Translations under genes and position numbers: made by a program
Shown here: in pieces, positions 21,835 to 32,654 of the stretch
Numbering within the stretch: position 1 is the stretch's first letter
Layout of the letters: each line of letters opens with the position of its first letter
Assembly (NCBI GenBank): GCA_905250025.1
Contig: CAJNOJ010000299.1
Location: 54,282-118,281 of the forward strand
Direction of reading: 5' to 3'
Origin: Adineta ricciae
Lineage: Eukaryota > Rotifera > Eurotatoria > Adinetida > Adinetidae
DNA: 64,000 nt
The notes under the pieces: generated by a model
Told to the model about the DNA's origin: nothing
The model's database searches: none
The model's input: only the letters and a program-made list of their open reading frames with translations

Positions 21835-24204
21835 CTAGTATCTGTGTTGTATTTCTTTCACTTTGTTCAGATATTCCAGCGTGGTTTTGACATCCGGATG
21901 ATCTTCTCGGAAATTGCTTCTGAATACTCGTAAAGCTTCGCGAAAATAATCTTCTGCAACGCGATAGGTTTTGAAATGCATATAAACTAAACCAGCCTGT
22001 CGAAGTAATTCACCAACTTGCGGTTGCTCGTGTAAATATATTTTCTTTTGTACTTTTTCTGCCAGAGACAAATACTTGAAAGCATCGAAGTGGTCTTCTT
22101 TATGTTTTGCCGTTTCAACAAGATATTTTAAACAATCGAAAATCGAGTCATATTCAGATTTTTGATGTTTCTGCAATATCTGCATTGCTTTCTGAAACGA
22201 TTTTAATGCTTCATCATAATCACCACACTTGAATGCAATATAACCTTTCAATATGTACATTTTGCCAATACTTGGATGATCTTCTTCTAGTTGCAGCATA
22301 CAATAATTTAACTTTGTTTTGCAAAACTCTGACGCTTTATGAAAATTTCTTTTGGCAATATCAACATCGACAATGGCCGAGAGAATCTTTATTATTTGAT
22401 CGTGACCACATGGTAGCATCATTTCGTACATCTGAAGCGCTTGTTCGAAGTTGGCAAGTGCGCGTTTGTAATCAGGTCTTTTACTATAGACTAAACCGAT
22501 ACTCCACAATGTACTGGCAATTGTCGAATGTTCGCCGAGAGGAGACAACACACGCTTTTGCATTTTGAGAGCTTTATCAAAGTAAAACAAGGCTTGGTCT
22601 AATTCATTATTTGCCAGGTAATTCTTTCCCAAATAAATCAAGTCCTTGGCGATTAATATGTGCTCGTGTAGAAAGAATTTCTGATCTATTGAAAGAGCTT
22701 CTTCATTGTATTCAATCGCTTTTTTAAAATCAGAAACGAACGAACAGATTGCAGCTAAATCGTTCAGAGATCGAGCGATTAACAGATGATTCGATGGCAA
22801 CAAATTCTGTCGAATGGTATATGCACGATTGAACGCTTCTTCGGCTTTTCTATGCTGAGATCTTCGAAGATGAAGATATCCACTAACAACGAGCAATTCA
22901 GCACTTTCTAAAGTATTTTCTGCTAGCCCCGATAATTTTCGGTGAATAAACGATTCAGCCTTGCTTAGTTCATCAATAGTGATCAGAAGACTAGCAAACA
23001 TGGTATCTGTACTGACATGCTGATATTCGTTCTTCACTGCATCAATATGTTTCCGTATTTTGTTCGACCTTTCATTGCTTGAAATCATTTTAACGACCCA
23101 AACTTTCAAATCGTCGTTGTCGAAATAAACTTCCTCGATTTTAAAAACTGATGATACAGTAAATAACACTTCACGTTCACTATTCAATTGGCTCAGACGT
23201 TGAATATCAGCAAATATAATCGATTTAGCTAACGGATCAGCAGTAATCTCAAATAATACAGATTGAATAGGACTTATTTCGGAGAGTTTTTGGTGTAAAA
23301 AGATCATAGCAGTATTTTGATCGCGAGAAGTGGATAAAAATCCATTCGTAGATATAAATGAACCGATATTTTGTTTCAATTTATCGATTTCCGATTTCGC
23401 CATTTTTTGTCCGCGATATAATTTTATTGGTTTACTACTTTGTAATCTTTCTTGTTTCAGTTGTTGACAAAGATCACTGATGAAAAGTCGAAAGCAGTAC
23501 AAATAGTCGATGTTTTCCGTTCGAAGAGCTTCATTGAGAATGCGATAAACAAAGCTGTCTTTTGTATACCAATGTATAGCATTTCTTTTCCGTTCATAAG
23601 TATTAGAAAATGCTTCAATTGCATTCAATTGCTTTACGTTGTTTTTATAGGTTTGTCTGCAAACATCTAGCATTTCGTTAATGGCATTTTCTCGGTTTTC
23701 TACAGTGTGTGTTAGTACATCGAGTAACAACTGGGTCCATAAAAAGGACGGAAATTCTGTTCTGAAATTTCTTGTCGACTTTTGAGTTTCATTGAAAAGT
23801 GAAAATGTCGCTTGTTCAATTTCAAGACGTGCACGAAGATTAACTAGTTGCGCAAGTGATTCTTGTTTGACCGGAATCGTTACAACCGCGGCTGTAAGAT
23901 ACTTTTGATGTAGATGTTCTCCATAATGATCGTCGTCACAAATAGCAAAAAGGCACAGAACATTTGCCAGTTCATCTGGTCGACGTAAAATATCATCTAC
24001 CAAGCTTTCATCAGTCACAAAAAGTACTTTCGCTCTGCCAAGAGTCTTCATGTAACTTACACATTCTTTTGAATCGATGAAAATTTTCGAATTTTGTTCG
24101 ATTTGGTGTAAATCATCACGTGCTCTTCGATAGCTATCGTTATCTTCATGTATTGCCGTGCTTAACCATATTCTACCGATTGTTGGTAATACTATATAAC
24201 AGTA
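21835..24204 (-). CDS. Mono-ADP-ribosyltransferase with C-terminal TPR repeats
   Basis: About 790 residues. N-terminal region of unknown fold (about 1-200). Next is an ART-type NAD-dependent ADP-ribosyltransferase domain with the R-S-E triad pattern: Arg in IKLYRGQKM, Ser in GFLSTSRDQ, and Glu in SEREVLFTV, whose E-x-E spacing is typical of arginine-specific enzymes. The second half is eight or so TPR units of 42 residues (KAEEAFNRAY, KAIEYNEEAL, RALFYFDKAL-like), expected to bind partner proteins. Bdelloids carry many ART/TPR fusions. No ATG begins this frame near 24204 (the first codon available is TTG) and an AG acceptor lies just upstream, so a short 5' exon probably lies beyond 24207. 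The substrate is unknown. Confidence 0.85.
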   Translation of the reverse strand, partial: YCYIVLPTIGRIWLSTAIHEDNDSYRRARDDLHQIEQNSKIFIDSKECVSYMKTLGRAKVLFVTDESLVDDILRRPDELANVLCLFAICDDDHYGEHLHQKYLTAAVVTIPVKQESLAQLVNLRARLEIEQATFSLFNETQKSTRNFRTEFPSFLWTQLLLDVLTHTVENRENAINEMLDVCRQTYKNNVKQLNAIEAFSNTYERKRNAIHWYTKDSFVYRILNEALRTENIDYLYCFRLFISDLCQQLKQERLQSSKPIKLYRGQKMAKSEIDKLKQNIGSFISTNGFLSTSRDQNTAMIFLHQKLSEISPIQSVLFEITADPLAKSIIFADIQRLSQLNSEREVLFTVSSVFKIEEVYFDNDDLKVWVVKMISSNERSNKIRKHIDAVKNEYQHVSTDTMFASLLITIDELSKAESFIHRKLSGLAENTLESAELLVVSGYLHLRRSQHRKAEEAFNRAYTIRQNLLPSNHLLIARSLNDLAAICSFVSDFKKAIEYNEEALSIDQKFFLHEHILIAKDLIYLGKNYLANNELDQALFYFDKALKMQKRVLSPLGEHSTIASTLWSIGLVYSKRPDYKRALANFEQALQMYEMMLPCGHDQIIKILSAIVDVDIAKRNFHKASEFCKTKLNYCMLQLEEDHPSIGKMYILKGYIAFKCGDYDEALKSFQKAMQILQKHQKSEYDSIFDCLKYLVETAKHKEDHFDAFKYLSLAEKVQKKIYLHEQPQVGELLRQAGLVYMHFKTYRVAEDYFREALRVFRSNFREDHPDVKTTLEYLNKVKEIQHRY

Positions 24205-24207
24205 CAA

Positions 24208-24714
24208 CTAAAGTGATGTAAATATCCAACTTCGTGAATATCGATGAAAATTTTTCGTTATCTTCGAAACGAAGAAAAATATGCCGAACCATGTGTCAGA
24301 GCGCAAGAGAATATGTTGTGCCTCTATTTTTGTCTTCAGCTTGAAGACAACGGTATTCAAGAGATTCATATTCTCTCGAACACGTGGCGAGCAAATATCA
24401 AGCATACGCTGCTGAGAAGCAGAAACTGATAGCAGTTGAGAAGAAAAAGAATATGATATGAAATATTGATGCGAAGTTATCTTGAAGAAATTTTTGACAC
24501 TTTGAAACTCAATTGAAAAATCGATTCTAAACCTTTTACTATCTGTTCTATCGCTGAAGTTCACTAAGATAAATGAAATTCAAATATGGAGAGCAAACGA
24601 TTCCTTCCAAAGTAGATAATATAAAGAAATGCATCTGATCAAATACGGATGAGATCTGTTCAATCAACTAAAGTTCGATATCGAACACGCATACGAATTT
24701 ATTATTTTAGGTCA
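24208..24714. other. Upstream region of the ART/TPR gene
   Basis: About 500 bp between two minus-strand genes. A missing first exon of the ART/TPR gene is likely here, but I could not fix it: a 118-codon minus-strand frame (24208..24564) shows no family resemblance. Confidence 0.4.
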
Positions 24715-25689
24715 TTACAATCTGCTTTGCATTATTTGACGATGATTTGTTTGTGGACCGTGTCCTGGAACGACCTGTACACGTCGTAGTATATGTTTAT
24801 AGTAGAAATTGGCCAATATACCAATAAATTCCTTACGAAATCCCCTGGAGATTAAAAAGAATAGATAGAAAGGAATAACACCAACGAAATAAATCATAAA
24901 CTGAGCAATAAAAGTAATAAAAGATTCGATTTCGAGACGTTGAGTGCTTTTATTCGTGGCAAAATATGTCAATGCACCATACAGAAGATTTGCAGAATAA
25001 GGAATTGCCGTGACAACGTTCACTATAACTTCAACAATAACTAAACGTGTCAGATGTTGATCACTCTGCTTGACACGCACTTGATTCGTATGATGTCGTT
25101 GATGAAGGCTGATAATAGTAAGAATACTAAAGATGCTCATGAGAATTGGCGGTAGAAGACCAGAAACGATAATTTGATAAATCGCGTATATTAGTTTGTA
25201 TATACCAAACATACCACATGTGCCATTTCTTAAGTCCATTAAAATAGGCATATGCATTGCCATCAATGGGCAAATGATGAGCATAGCCAAAAGAAGTTTA
25301 CTAGCTGTTTTAATTGAACTGAATGAACGGAGATGAACATTTGTCCGAGTAATGAAATATCGATCCACACAAGCAAACACGACTGAATAGCGAAGGTATA
25401 AATTGAGAACATGACTAACATAGAGTCGCATCTTACAATAGACGATCGATTGCGTTTGAGGATCGGCATAATACAATGCATAAATAGATGGAATAAGTAT
25501 CCACAGCAAATATAACACAGAAAAGAACGATAAGCAAAGTAAATAAAGATGACTTGGTGTACGACGATATGTACGTCGTGTAAATACAATGCAATTGAAA
25601 AAATTCCCGAGAAGACCTAATGCGAGATAAATGCTAAAACCATAGCGTGATATATCTTTCTGTATAAATGGTAAATCTGTCACTGGCAT
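24715..25689 (-). CDS. Single-exon seven-transmembrane GPCR
   Basis: Class A-like receptor, 324 aa, intact and intronless. TM1 carries LGLLGNFFNCIVF (GN motif). The first loop has RRTYRRTPSHLYLL. TM3 ends FACVDRYFITR (DRY). TM5 is around IIVSGLLPPILMSIFSILTI with a central PP. The third intracellular loop is short. TM7 (FVGVIPFYLFFLISRGFRKEF) has P-x-x-L-F in place of NPxxY. This layout fits the large rotifer peptide/chemosensory receptor set. Ligand unknown. It shares strand with the collar-domain gene to its right. Confidence 0.85.
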   Translation of the reverse strand: MPVTDLPFIQKDISRYGFSIYLALGLLGNFFNCIVFTRRTYRRTPSHLYLLCLSFFSVLYLLWILIPSIYALYYADPQTQSIVYCKMRLYVSHVLNLYLRYSVVFACVDRYFITRTNVHLRSFSSIKTASKLLLAMLIICPLMAMHMPILMDLRNGTCGMFGIYKLIYAIYQIIVSGLLPPILMSIFSILTIISLHQRHHTNQVRVKQSDQHLTRLVIVEVIVNVVTAIPYSANLLYGALTYFATNKSTQRLEIESFITFIAQFMIYFVGVIPFYLFFLISRGFRKEFIGILANFYYKHILRRVQVVPGHGPQTNHRQIMQSRL

Positions 25690-26492
25690 CGTTCTTGTCT
25701 TAGAATTGAAAACAACTCCGTTTGAAAAGTATCATGGAAAAGAAAATTAAGATGAACGTGACAGTTGGGTGTAACAACGTCTCATAATACCTTAATCAGA
25801 ACAAAGCTATCCTGAAAAAAAAAGAGTTCCCTCGGAGATTTTGTGTCGTTTTCTTCTTTCATTATTATCTCTGGTAGAAAACTAGTATCCATGAAGTAAT
25901 GTACTTTTTGAAACGAGGTTCAAACGCCTCCCTACGCTGTGGGACATCGTTTTGAATAGAAACTTTTTTTCTGTTGATAACGAGGATGTATTAAAATATC
26001 AATAGCGTACGAAAAGTGTGTTTCAATCAAGCTTTACTCAACATATTGAAGGACGTCGGTGTAATTAGAAAGTGATTGTGAGACTTAGATCTAATAACCC
26101 TCTAGCTATCACTCGGAAATAGACTAAAAATTAGAAAAGATATTCACCTGAAGAAATTCAAATGTGATACTTGGGTACATAATGTATTGGTTATGAATAG
26201 ATTGCACTTAAACATGTAACGATGCTTTTTTCCTATGCATAAAAATGATCTTATAATACTATTTTGTGATGCAGATTAAATCCACAGGTTTTCCCAAAGT
26301 TTTATTTTCGTAGACAGATATCCACTAGCTTTAATAATTTCAATAAAAGAATGAAAGGTTTATATGTTTGTTTTAATAATTCGTGTATCTTTTCCCAGAA
26401 GTATATAAACGGTTACGAAGAACGAAAAGAATCATGGATATATTTTTAGAAGTAAAATAAAAGCAAAGCAAATAGCACGTGTTTCAGTCATC
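25690..26492. other. Intergenic stretch
   Basis: About 800 bp between the GPCR start and the stop codon of the collar-domain gene. Recurs at about 28068..28870 with clear but lower similarity than the flanking genes. A TATAAA lies near 26403 on the plus strand with no gene attached. Otherwise nothing recognised. Confidence 0.5.
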
Positions 26493-27990
26493 TCAATCAG
26501 CATAAATAATATAATGAATAGATTGATATGGTTGTAGCAAACTGAAACTATCGCCATTTCCAACTGAACTGGTGTTTCCATGGATCATATGATTATGAGC
26601 ACCTGCACTATTAATTCTGATATTTGTCTGTCCAGTGTAGATTGTATGTGTATGAGAGTTTTGATCGCTTCCATGTCCGCCTCCTCTCATACCCCAAGGT
26701 CCTGTTCCCATTGGTGCACTACCAGTAGATCCTCCATGGTTGTGACCTGGATCATAAATTGAATGTGTGTGATCACCAGCTGTACTGGTGACTAATGAAC
26801 CTGCTGTATGCTGATGAGGAGGAAGTTGAGCAATGGTCAACGTATGTACTGCTGCTCCACCACTAAATCCAGTTTCAGTCACTTGTTTCACACGCAGCTC
26901 ATACTGATCAACACCAATTGGAACTCGTCCACGAAAATCTGGTACATTGAACGTTGTTACATAATCACCTGCTCCATATTGTGTACCGATAACAGCAAAC
27001 AGACGTTGATATTCGATACGTGATACAGCGGCACCATCACAAAGAAGCCATGGATAAGGAGGCTTATTTATACCGGCATAGATTTTTATTTCGCCAGTGA
27101 GAACTAAATTTGAACGCGTTTGATTATTAGCAATAGAATAGGGTGTATTCATTGTACTAATTATTCGAACAATAGCATTTTGTTCTTTATCGACGGTTAA
27201 TTGTTTTGAAATAATAGCTATTTGTAAATGATCTGTAATGTCACTTAACTTGTGAACTTTAAACTCTTTCGGTCTCAGCTTCTTTCCATTCCATTCTGTG
27301 TCCATCGCATGTTGAGACAAATGTTTTTGAATATCTGTTTCGGACATAACTTGATCAGTGATTGTATGATTTTTTGTGGTAGTTGTGGATGAAGATTCAC
27401 CACTGCCACTTAAACCGAGACTGAAAACTTTCAGGAAACCTCTGCCGATGCTACCAAAAATACCGCCACTTCCCTTCGACGCTGACTGTTTTATTTCTTC
27501 CACATTGCCATTAAAATACATTCTACTATCATTATGCCGTTCTGTTTCTGATTGATTGTATGAAAACATCTTATTTATTTCATGCTCTAAAACGTCTGGA
27601 TCCAAGTCTGACGGTGACCAGACTTGTTGAAGTGCATCCGCTCTCAGTCTTTCCATCGTTGAATCTTGCATAGCTAAAACAATGTCGACATGGATATACT
27701 ATAAAGGCAATTCATACAAAATGAATTACCTTGTTGTAGTAACGAAAGAAATTGTGTTTCCAAGCCGTCTGACAGCGCTTGTGCATTGATTTGTGGGTTG
27801 TCTGAATAGATCAATTTCTTCATATTCATTGTATATTTTCCAATAAATTTCGACGCTTGATCACGATGTATATATTGTGCATTGGTGTTTTCGCCATCAG
27901 CTATTGTTTTACTTGCAGCCGCCTTCAGTTGATCACCAGTAATCGATACAAAACTAGTCGATGTTTTCATACAATCAATCAGAAACAGAA
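26493..27990 (-). CDS. Secreted protein with phage tail-collar domain, 3' part (copy 1)
   Basis: Cut copy of the gene at 28871..31005. Exon 2 is 26493..27673, the intron is 27674..27729 (56 nt), and the end of exon 1 runs from 27730 to the contig edge (the last about 25 bases before the n do not match the other copies and may be contig-end error). It carries the same collar domain (FNVPDFRGRVPIGVDQ) and His/Gly-rich C-terminus. A few residues differ from the full copy. Confidence 0.8.
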
Positions 27991-27991
27991 N
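27991..27991. other. Contig join (single n) 4
   Basis: Left sequence 25613..27990 recurs to the right as 27992..about 30344. The right contig begins inside the first part of the neighbouring GPCR gene. Confidence 0.9.
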
Positions 27992-28070
27992 AGACCTAAT
28001 GCGAGATAAATGCTAAAACCATAGCGTGATATATCTTTCTGTATAAATGGTAAATCTGTCACTGGCATCG
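27992..28070 (-). CDS. Seven-TM GPCR, N-terminal fragment (second copy)
   Basis: First about 26 codons of the receptor at 24715..25689 (start near 28068, KDISRYGFSIYLALGL). Cut by the contig edge. Confidence 0.7.
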
Positions 28071-28870
28071 TTCTTGTCTTAGAATTGAAAACAACTCCGT
28101 TTGAAAAGTATCATGGAAAAGAAAATTAAGATGAACGTGACAGTTGGGTGTAACAACGTCTCATAATACCTTAATCAGAACAAAGCTATCCTGAAAAAAA
28201 AAGAGTTCCCTCAGAGATTTTGTGTCGTTTTCTTCTCTCATTATTATCTCTGGTAGAAAACTGGTATCCATGAAGTAATGCACTTTTTGAAACGAGGTTC
28301 AAACGCCTCCCTACGCTGTGGGACATCGTTTTGAATAGAATCTTTTTTTCCGTTGATAACAGGAATACATTAAAGTATCGATGGTATAAGAAAAGTGTGT
28401 TTCAATGAAGCTTTATTCAACATATTGAAGGACACCGGTGTAATTAGAAAGCGATTATGAAATTTAAATCTAACAACCCCTCTAGCTCTTACTCGGAAAT
28501 AGATTGAGAATTAGAAAAGATGTGTCTGAAGAACGTTAAATGTGAGACTTGGGTACATAATGTATCGGTTATGAATAGATTGTACTTAAACGTGCAAAGG
28601 TGCTTTTTTTCTATACATAAAAATGATCTTATAATACTATTTTGTGATGCAGATCAAATCCGCAGGTTTTCCCAAACTTTTATTTTCTAGCACAAATATC
28701 CACACGCTTTAATAATTTCAATAAAAGAAGGAAAGGTTCATATGTTTGTTTTAGTAACTCGCGTACCTTTTCCCAGAAGTATATAAATGGCCGCGAAGAA
28801 CAAAAAGAATCATGGACATATTGTTAGAAGTGAAACAAAAGCAAAGCAAATAGCACGTGTTTCAGTCATT
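28071..28870. other. Intergenic stretch (second copy)
   Basis: Counterpart of 25690..26492; more diverged than the genes on either side. Nothing recognised. Confidence 0.5.
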
Positions 28871-31005
28871 TCAATCAGCATAAATAATATAATGAATAGA
28901 TTGATATGGTTGTAGCAAACTGAAACTACCACCATTTCCAACTGAACTGGTGTTTCCACGGATCATATGATTATGAGCACCTGCACTATTAATTATGATA
29001 TTCGTCTGTCCAGTATAGATTGTATGTGTATGAGAGTTTTGATCGCTTCCATGTCCGTTTCCTCTCATACCCCAAGGTCCTGTTCCCATTGGTGCACTAC
29101 CAGTAGATCCTCCATGGTTGTGACCTGGATCATAAATTGAATGTGTGTGATCACCAGCTGTACTGGTGACTAATGAGCCTGCTGTATGCTGATGAGGAGG
29201 AAGTTGAGCAATGGTCAACGTATGTACTGCTGCTCCACCACTAAATCCAGTTTCAGTCACTTGTTTCACACGTAGCTCATACTGATCAACACCAATTGGA
29301 ACTCGTCCACGAAAATCTGGTACATTGAACGTTGTTACATAATCACCTGCTCCGTATTGTGTACCGATAACAGCAAATAGACGTTGATATTCGATACGTG
29401 ATACAGCGGCACCATCACAAAGAAGCCATGGGTAAGGAGGCTTATTTATGCCGGCATAGAGTTTTATTTCGCCAGTGAGAACTAAATTTGAACGCGTTTG
29501 ATTATTAGCAATAAAATAGGGCGTATTCATTGTACTAATTATTCGAACAATAGCATTTTGTTCTTTATCGACGGTTAATTGTTTTGAAATAATAGCTATT
29601 TGTAAATGATCTGTAATGTCACTTAACTTGTGAACTTTAAACTCTTTCGGTCTCAGCTTCTTTCCATTCCATTCTGTGTCCATCGCATGTTGAGACAAGT
29701 GCTTTTGAATATCTGTTTCGGACATAACTTGATCAGTGATTGTATGATTTTTTGAGGTAGTCGTGGATGATGATTCACCACTGCCACTTAAACCGAAACT
29801 GAAAACTTTCAGGAAACCTCTACCAATGCTACCAAAAATACCGCCACTTCCCTTCGACGCTGACTGTTTTATTTCTTCCACATTACCATTAAAATACATT
29901 CTACTATCATTATGCCGTTCTGTTTCTGATTGATTGTATGAAAACATCTTGTTTATTTCATGCTCTAAAACGTCTGGATCCAAGTCTGACGGTGACCAGA
30001 CTTGTTGAAGTGCATCCGCTTTCAGCCTCTCCATCGTTGAATCTTGCATAGCTAAAACAAAATGTCGACATGGATATAGTAAAGGCAGTTCATACAAAAT
30101 GAGTTACCTTGTTGTAGTAACGAAAGAAATTGTGTTTCCAAACCGTCTGACAGCGCTTGTGCATTGATTTGTGGGTTGTCTGAATAGATCAATTTCTTCA
30201 TATTCATTGTATATTTTCCAATAAATTTCGACGCTTGATCGCGATGTATATATTGTGCATTGGTGTTTTCACCATCAGCTATTGTTTTACTTGCAGCCGC
30301 CTTCAGTTGATCACCAGTAATCGATACAAAACTAGTCGATGTTTGATGAAAGCCAGCAAAGTAGAAGGCAACTTCAATTTCATACTCGCCGGCTTGAATC
30401 ATCTCGGCAATCTGTCGGGCATTCTCTTCTGTTGAGCATTTAAAGCGAAAGATCATGGCGAGTGAGTTCGGGTGAACGGCGCGGAATGGTTCGATGCCAG
30501 CAATTGGTGAACTACTTCCCTGTACGATGTAAGCTGTGAGTGAATCGATCATCAACGGTGCAATATCCCAATATTTTGAGTATTCAGCAGTTTTCATATC
30601 AAACTTCTTAGCTATAGCTTTTCGTGCCATCTCTTCGACTGTATCATCACCTAATAACAGTTTAATACGTACTTCACTCTTTACGAACCAAACCCATGGA
30701 TCATTCGGCGCACTTTGTAAAGGTGCCATCACTGGTACATAGTAAAAGATCCATTTCTGTGGCGTCTCACCTTCATTGGATACAGAACCATATACATAGA
30801 TTTGACTACCATTGTATTTGAACAGCGTCAGAATGTTGGTACTAACAGTGCCACTGGCGAAGCTACGAGTTGTCGGCGAATCCGCTGGTTCTTCAACTGT
30901 GTTCAGTTGTGGCAACGGCAAATCGATGATTCTCGTTTCATTGCTGAGTGAGAAGCCAGTGCCAGTAGACAATAAGCACATCCATAGTACATATAAGAGT
31001 AACAT
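28871..31005 (-). CDS. Secreted protein with C-terminal phage tail-collar domain (complete copy)
   Basis: Exons 30108-31005 and 28871-30051 with a 56-nt intron; 2079 nt, 692 aa. Begins with a signal peptide (MLLLYVLWMCLLSTGTGFS); this start is conserved, while an upstream ATG in another copy is cut off here by a stop. Residues about 30-480 match nothing I know and include a Gly/Ser-rich stretch. From about 495 there is a phage tail-collar domain: GEIKLYAG, WLLCDGAAVSRIEYQRLF, FNVPDFRGRVPIGVDQ. It is followed by the His-pair-rich tip of tail fibres (QLPPHQHTAG, DHTHSIYDPGHNHGG, SHTHTIYTGQ) and the closing LQPYQSIHYIIYAD. In phages this tip trimerises and binds receptors, often with metal. Here it is on an exported eukaryotic protein with an intron. 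Acquisition from a phage or prophage is inferred. Confidence 0.85.
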
Positions 31006-31301
31006 GACGACCTACTTTGTGAAAAAGTATGCATATACAACCATTTATATTCATGATTATTTTGAGTGTTACTTAAGCAAACACAGACGTCACAAATGTC
31101 AATCGAAATATAGTGCAAAATCTGTTTCTCAAACACATGATTTTTTTTGCATCGATTGGAATTAAATCTTTATCATTTCACCATATCAGGATTAGTGTAC
31201 AGGTAAATACCGTATTTATGTATCACACTCGAGTTTCGTAGTGAAAATGTATATGAAATTAAAGATGTTTCTATTTTTATTTTATTGTAAATATTGAAGT
31301 C
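31006..31301. other. Short intergenic stretch between GH27 and collar gene
   Basis: About 300 bp separating two minus-strand genes. An AATAAA on the minus strand near 31280 is a plausible polyadenylation signal for the GH27 gene upstream. Recurs at 43077..43370. Confidence 0.5.
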
Positions 31302-32172
31302 TCATGTATCAGTTTTCGTGATTTTCCAAAACTTCACCTCCGAATCCTGCAATGTTCCTGATATTATTTCATATCCTCGAGCTGTAAAATCGGCACTGAC
31401 TTCCCAAACATTCTCCACCTTATAAGTCGTCTGGGGATCAAATTGGAAGTCGCTCAAGGTAAAATTGTAAGACCACCAACTCTGAGTAGGAATCGGATCA
31501 AATAGGTTGTTGTTGCCCGAGTTCCCATAATTTGCAACTAGAATAACTGCAATATTCGAGACCGCACTCGGGCCAGCTATCCACACTTGTCCCTGCCGGC
31601 CATGAGTTGGATTACTGTTACCTTGTGTAGGCATCATGGGATATTTACAAGTAATATCATTGGCAATTTGTAATGCTCTTCTATTGGTGAGAAGTTCTGA
31701 GCCGTAATCATCTAAATCGGTCATATTCGAACCAATAATAAGATTTGCACCTGCTCCAATCCAGTGACTCATCACCGCTTGTCGTTGAACATTAGTCAGG
31801 CCACTTCTGGAGCCATTATTTCCAACAAAAATATTGTCCATGTCCGGATAAATAGTTAAAACAGTAGTGTTCCTTCTGCTAACTTGTACCATATATTCAC
31901 GATATTGTTCGATGGCCCGTTGTACCGTGGACCACTGAGTTTGTACGCCGGGACCACCATTCAAGTCTTGATCCGTACGCATAGTATCGGCACTATAGGA
32001 AATATGTTGACTAATAATCGCTACAAATATTACTTACTTAGCGCTCCAGATGGTATAGTAAGGTTCATCACGGGAGAGTTTCCATGATATATCCAGTCGA
32101 ATTTGACGTTTTTGTTGTGCAATAGCATTGTGGTAACATACAACAATTCCGCTATTGTCTTTTAGAAGATTG

Positions 32173-32474
32173 TGTTAAGTAGAATATCGTTTCGAGGACT
32201 GAACAAGTTTATTGATAAATAACCAAGTAGGTGATCGCATCGCTGTTATAAAAATGCGGGCTATATATAGGGGGAATAACTGTCCAGGTAGAGAGAGAGA
32301 TACATATCGGATATCAGAAGATTTCACATCACAGTAAAGAGATCTAGGCACAAGATGATACATATGATATCAAGAGAGATGATATCCGAAGAGATACATC
32401 AAGGTAAGAGATCAAACTAAGAAAGAATAAGTAAAATACCTAGATTTGTTATAAGAAGATATTACAACATAACA
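32173..32474 (-). repeat. 3' LTR of the Ty3/gypsy element
   Basis: 302 bp, identical by eye to the other LTR. Carries a CTATATATAG TATA-like box at 32261..32270 (promoter in the 5' LTR copy) and a short GA run. The element's 3' end in coding sense. Confidence 0.95.
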
Positions 32475-32492
32475 CGTCCTCATCCAAAAAAC
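32475..32492 (-). other. Polypurine-tract-like stretch
   Basis: Immediately before the 3' LTR in coding sense the minus strand reads GGATGAGGACG, a purine-rich stretch of the kind that primes plus-strand synthesis in Ty3/gypsy elements. Confidence 0.6.
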
Positions 32493-32654
32493 TGAACGTC
32501 CCCGTTCACAGTATGGCAAAAAATAGAAAAACAGAAAGTTAAACATCACAAATAAATAAAAAGTAGATAAAAACGGATATTCTACGTTGAAAGAAAGTAC
32601 TCAATAACAGTATATAAATGAAGAGAAAGAAAAAATGATCTAAAAGGAACCGAG

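Noticed and set aside
24208..24564. 118-codon minus-strand frame upstream of the ART/TPR gene as its own gene
   Set aside because: No family resemblance; the region more likely holds an unplaced 5' exon and promoter.
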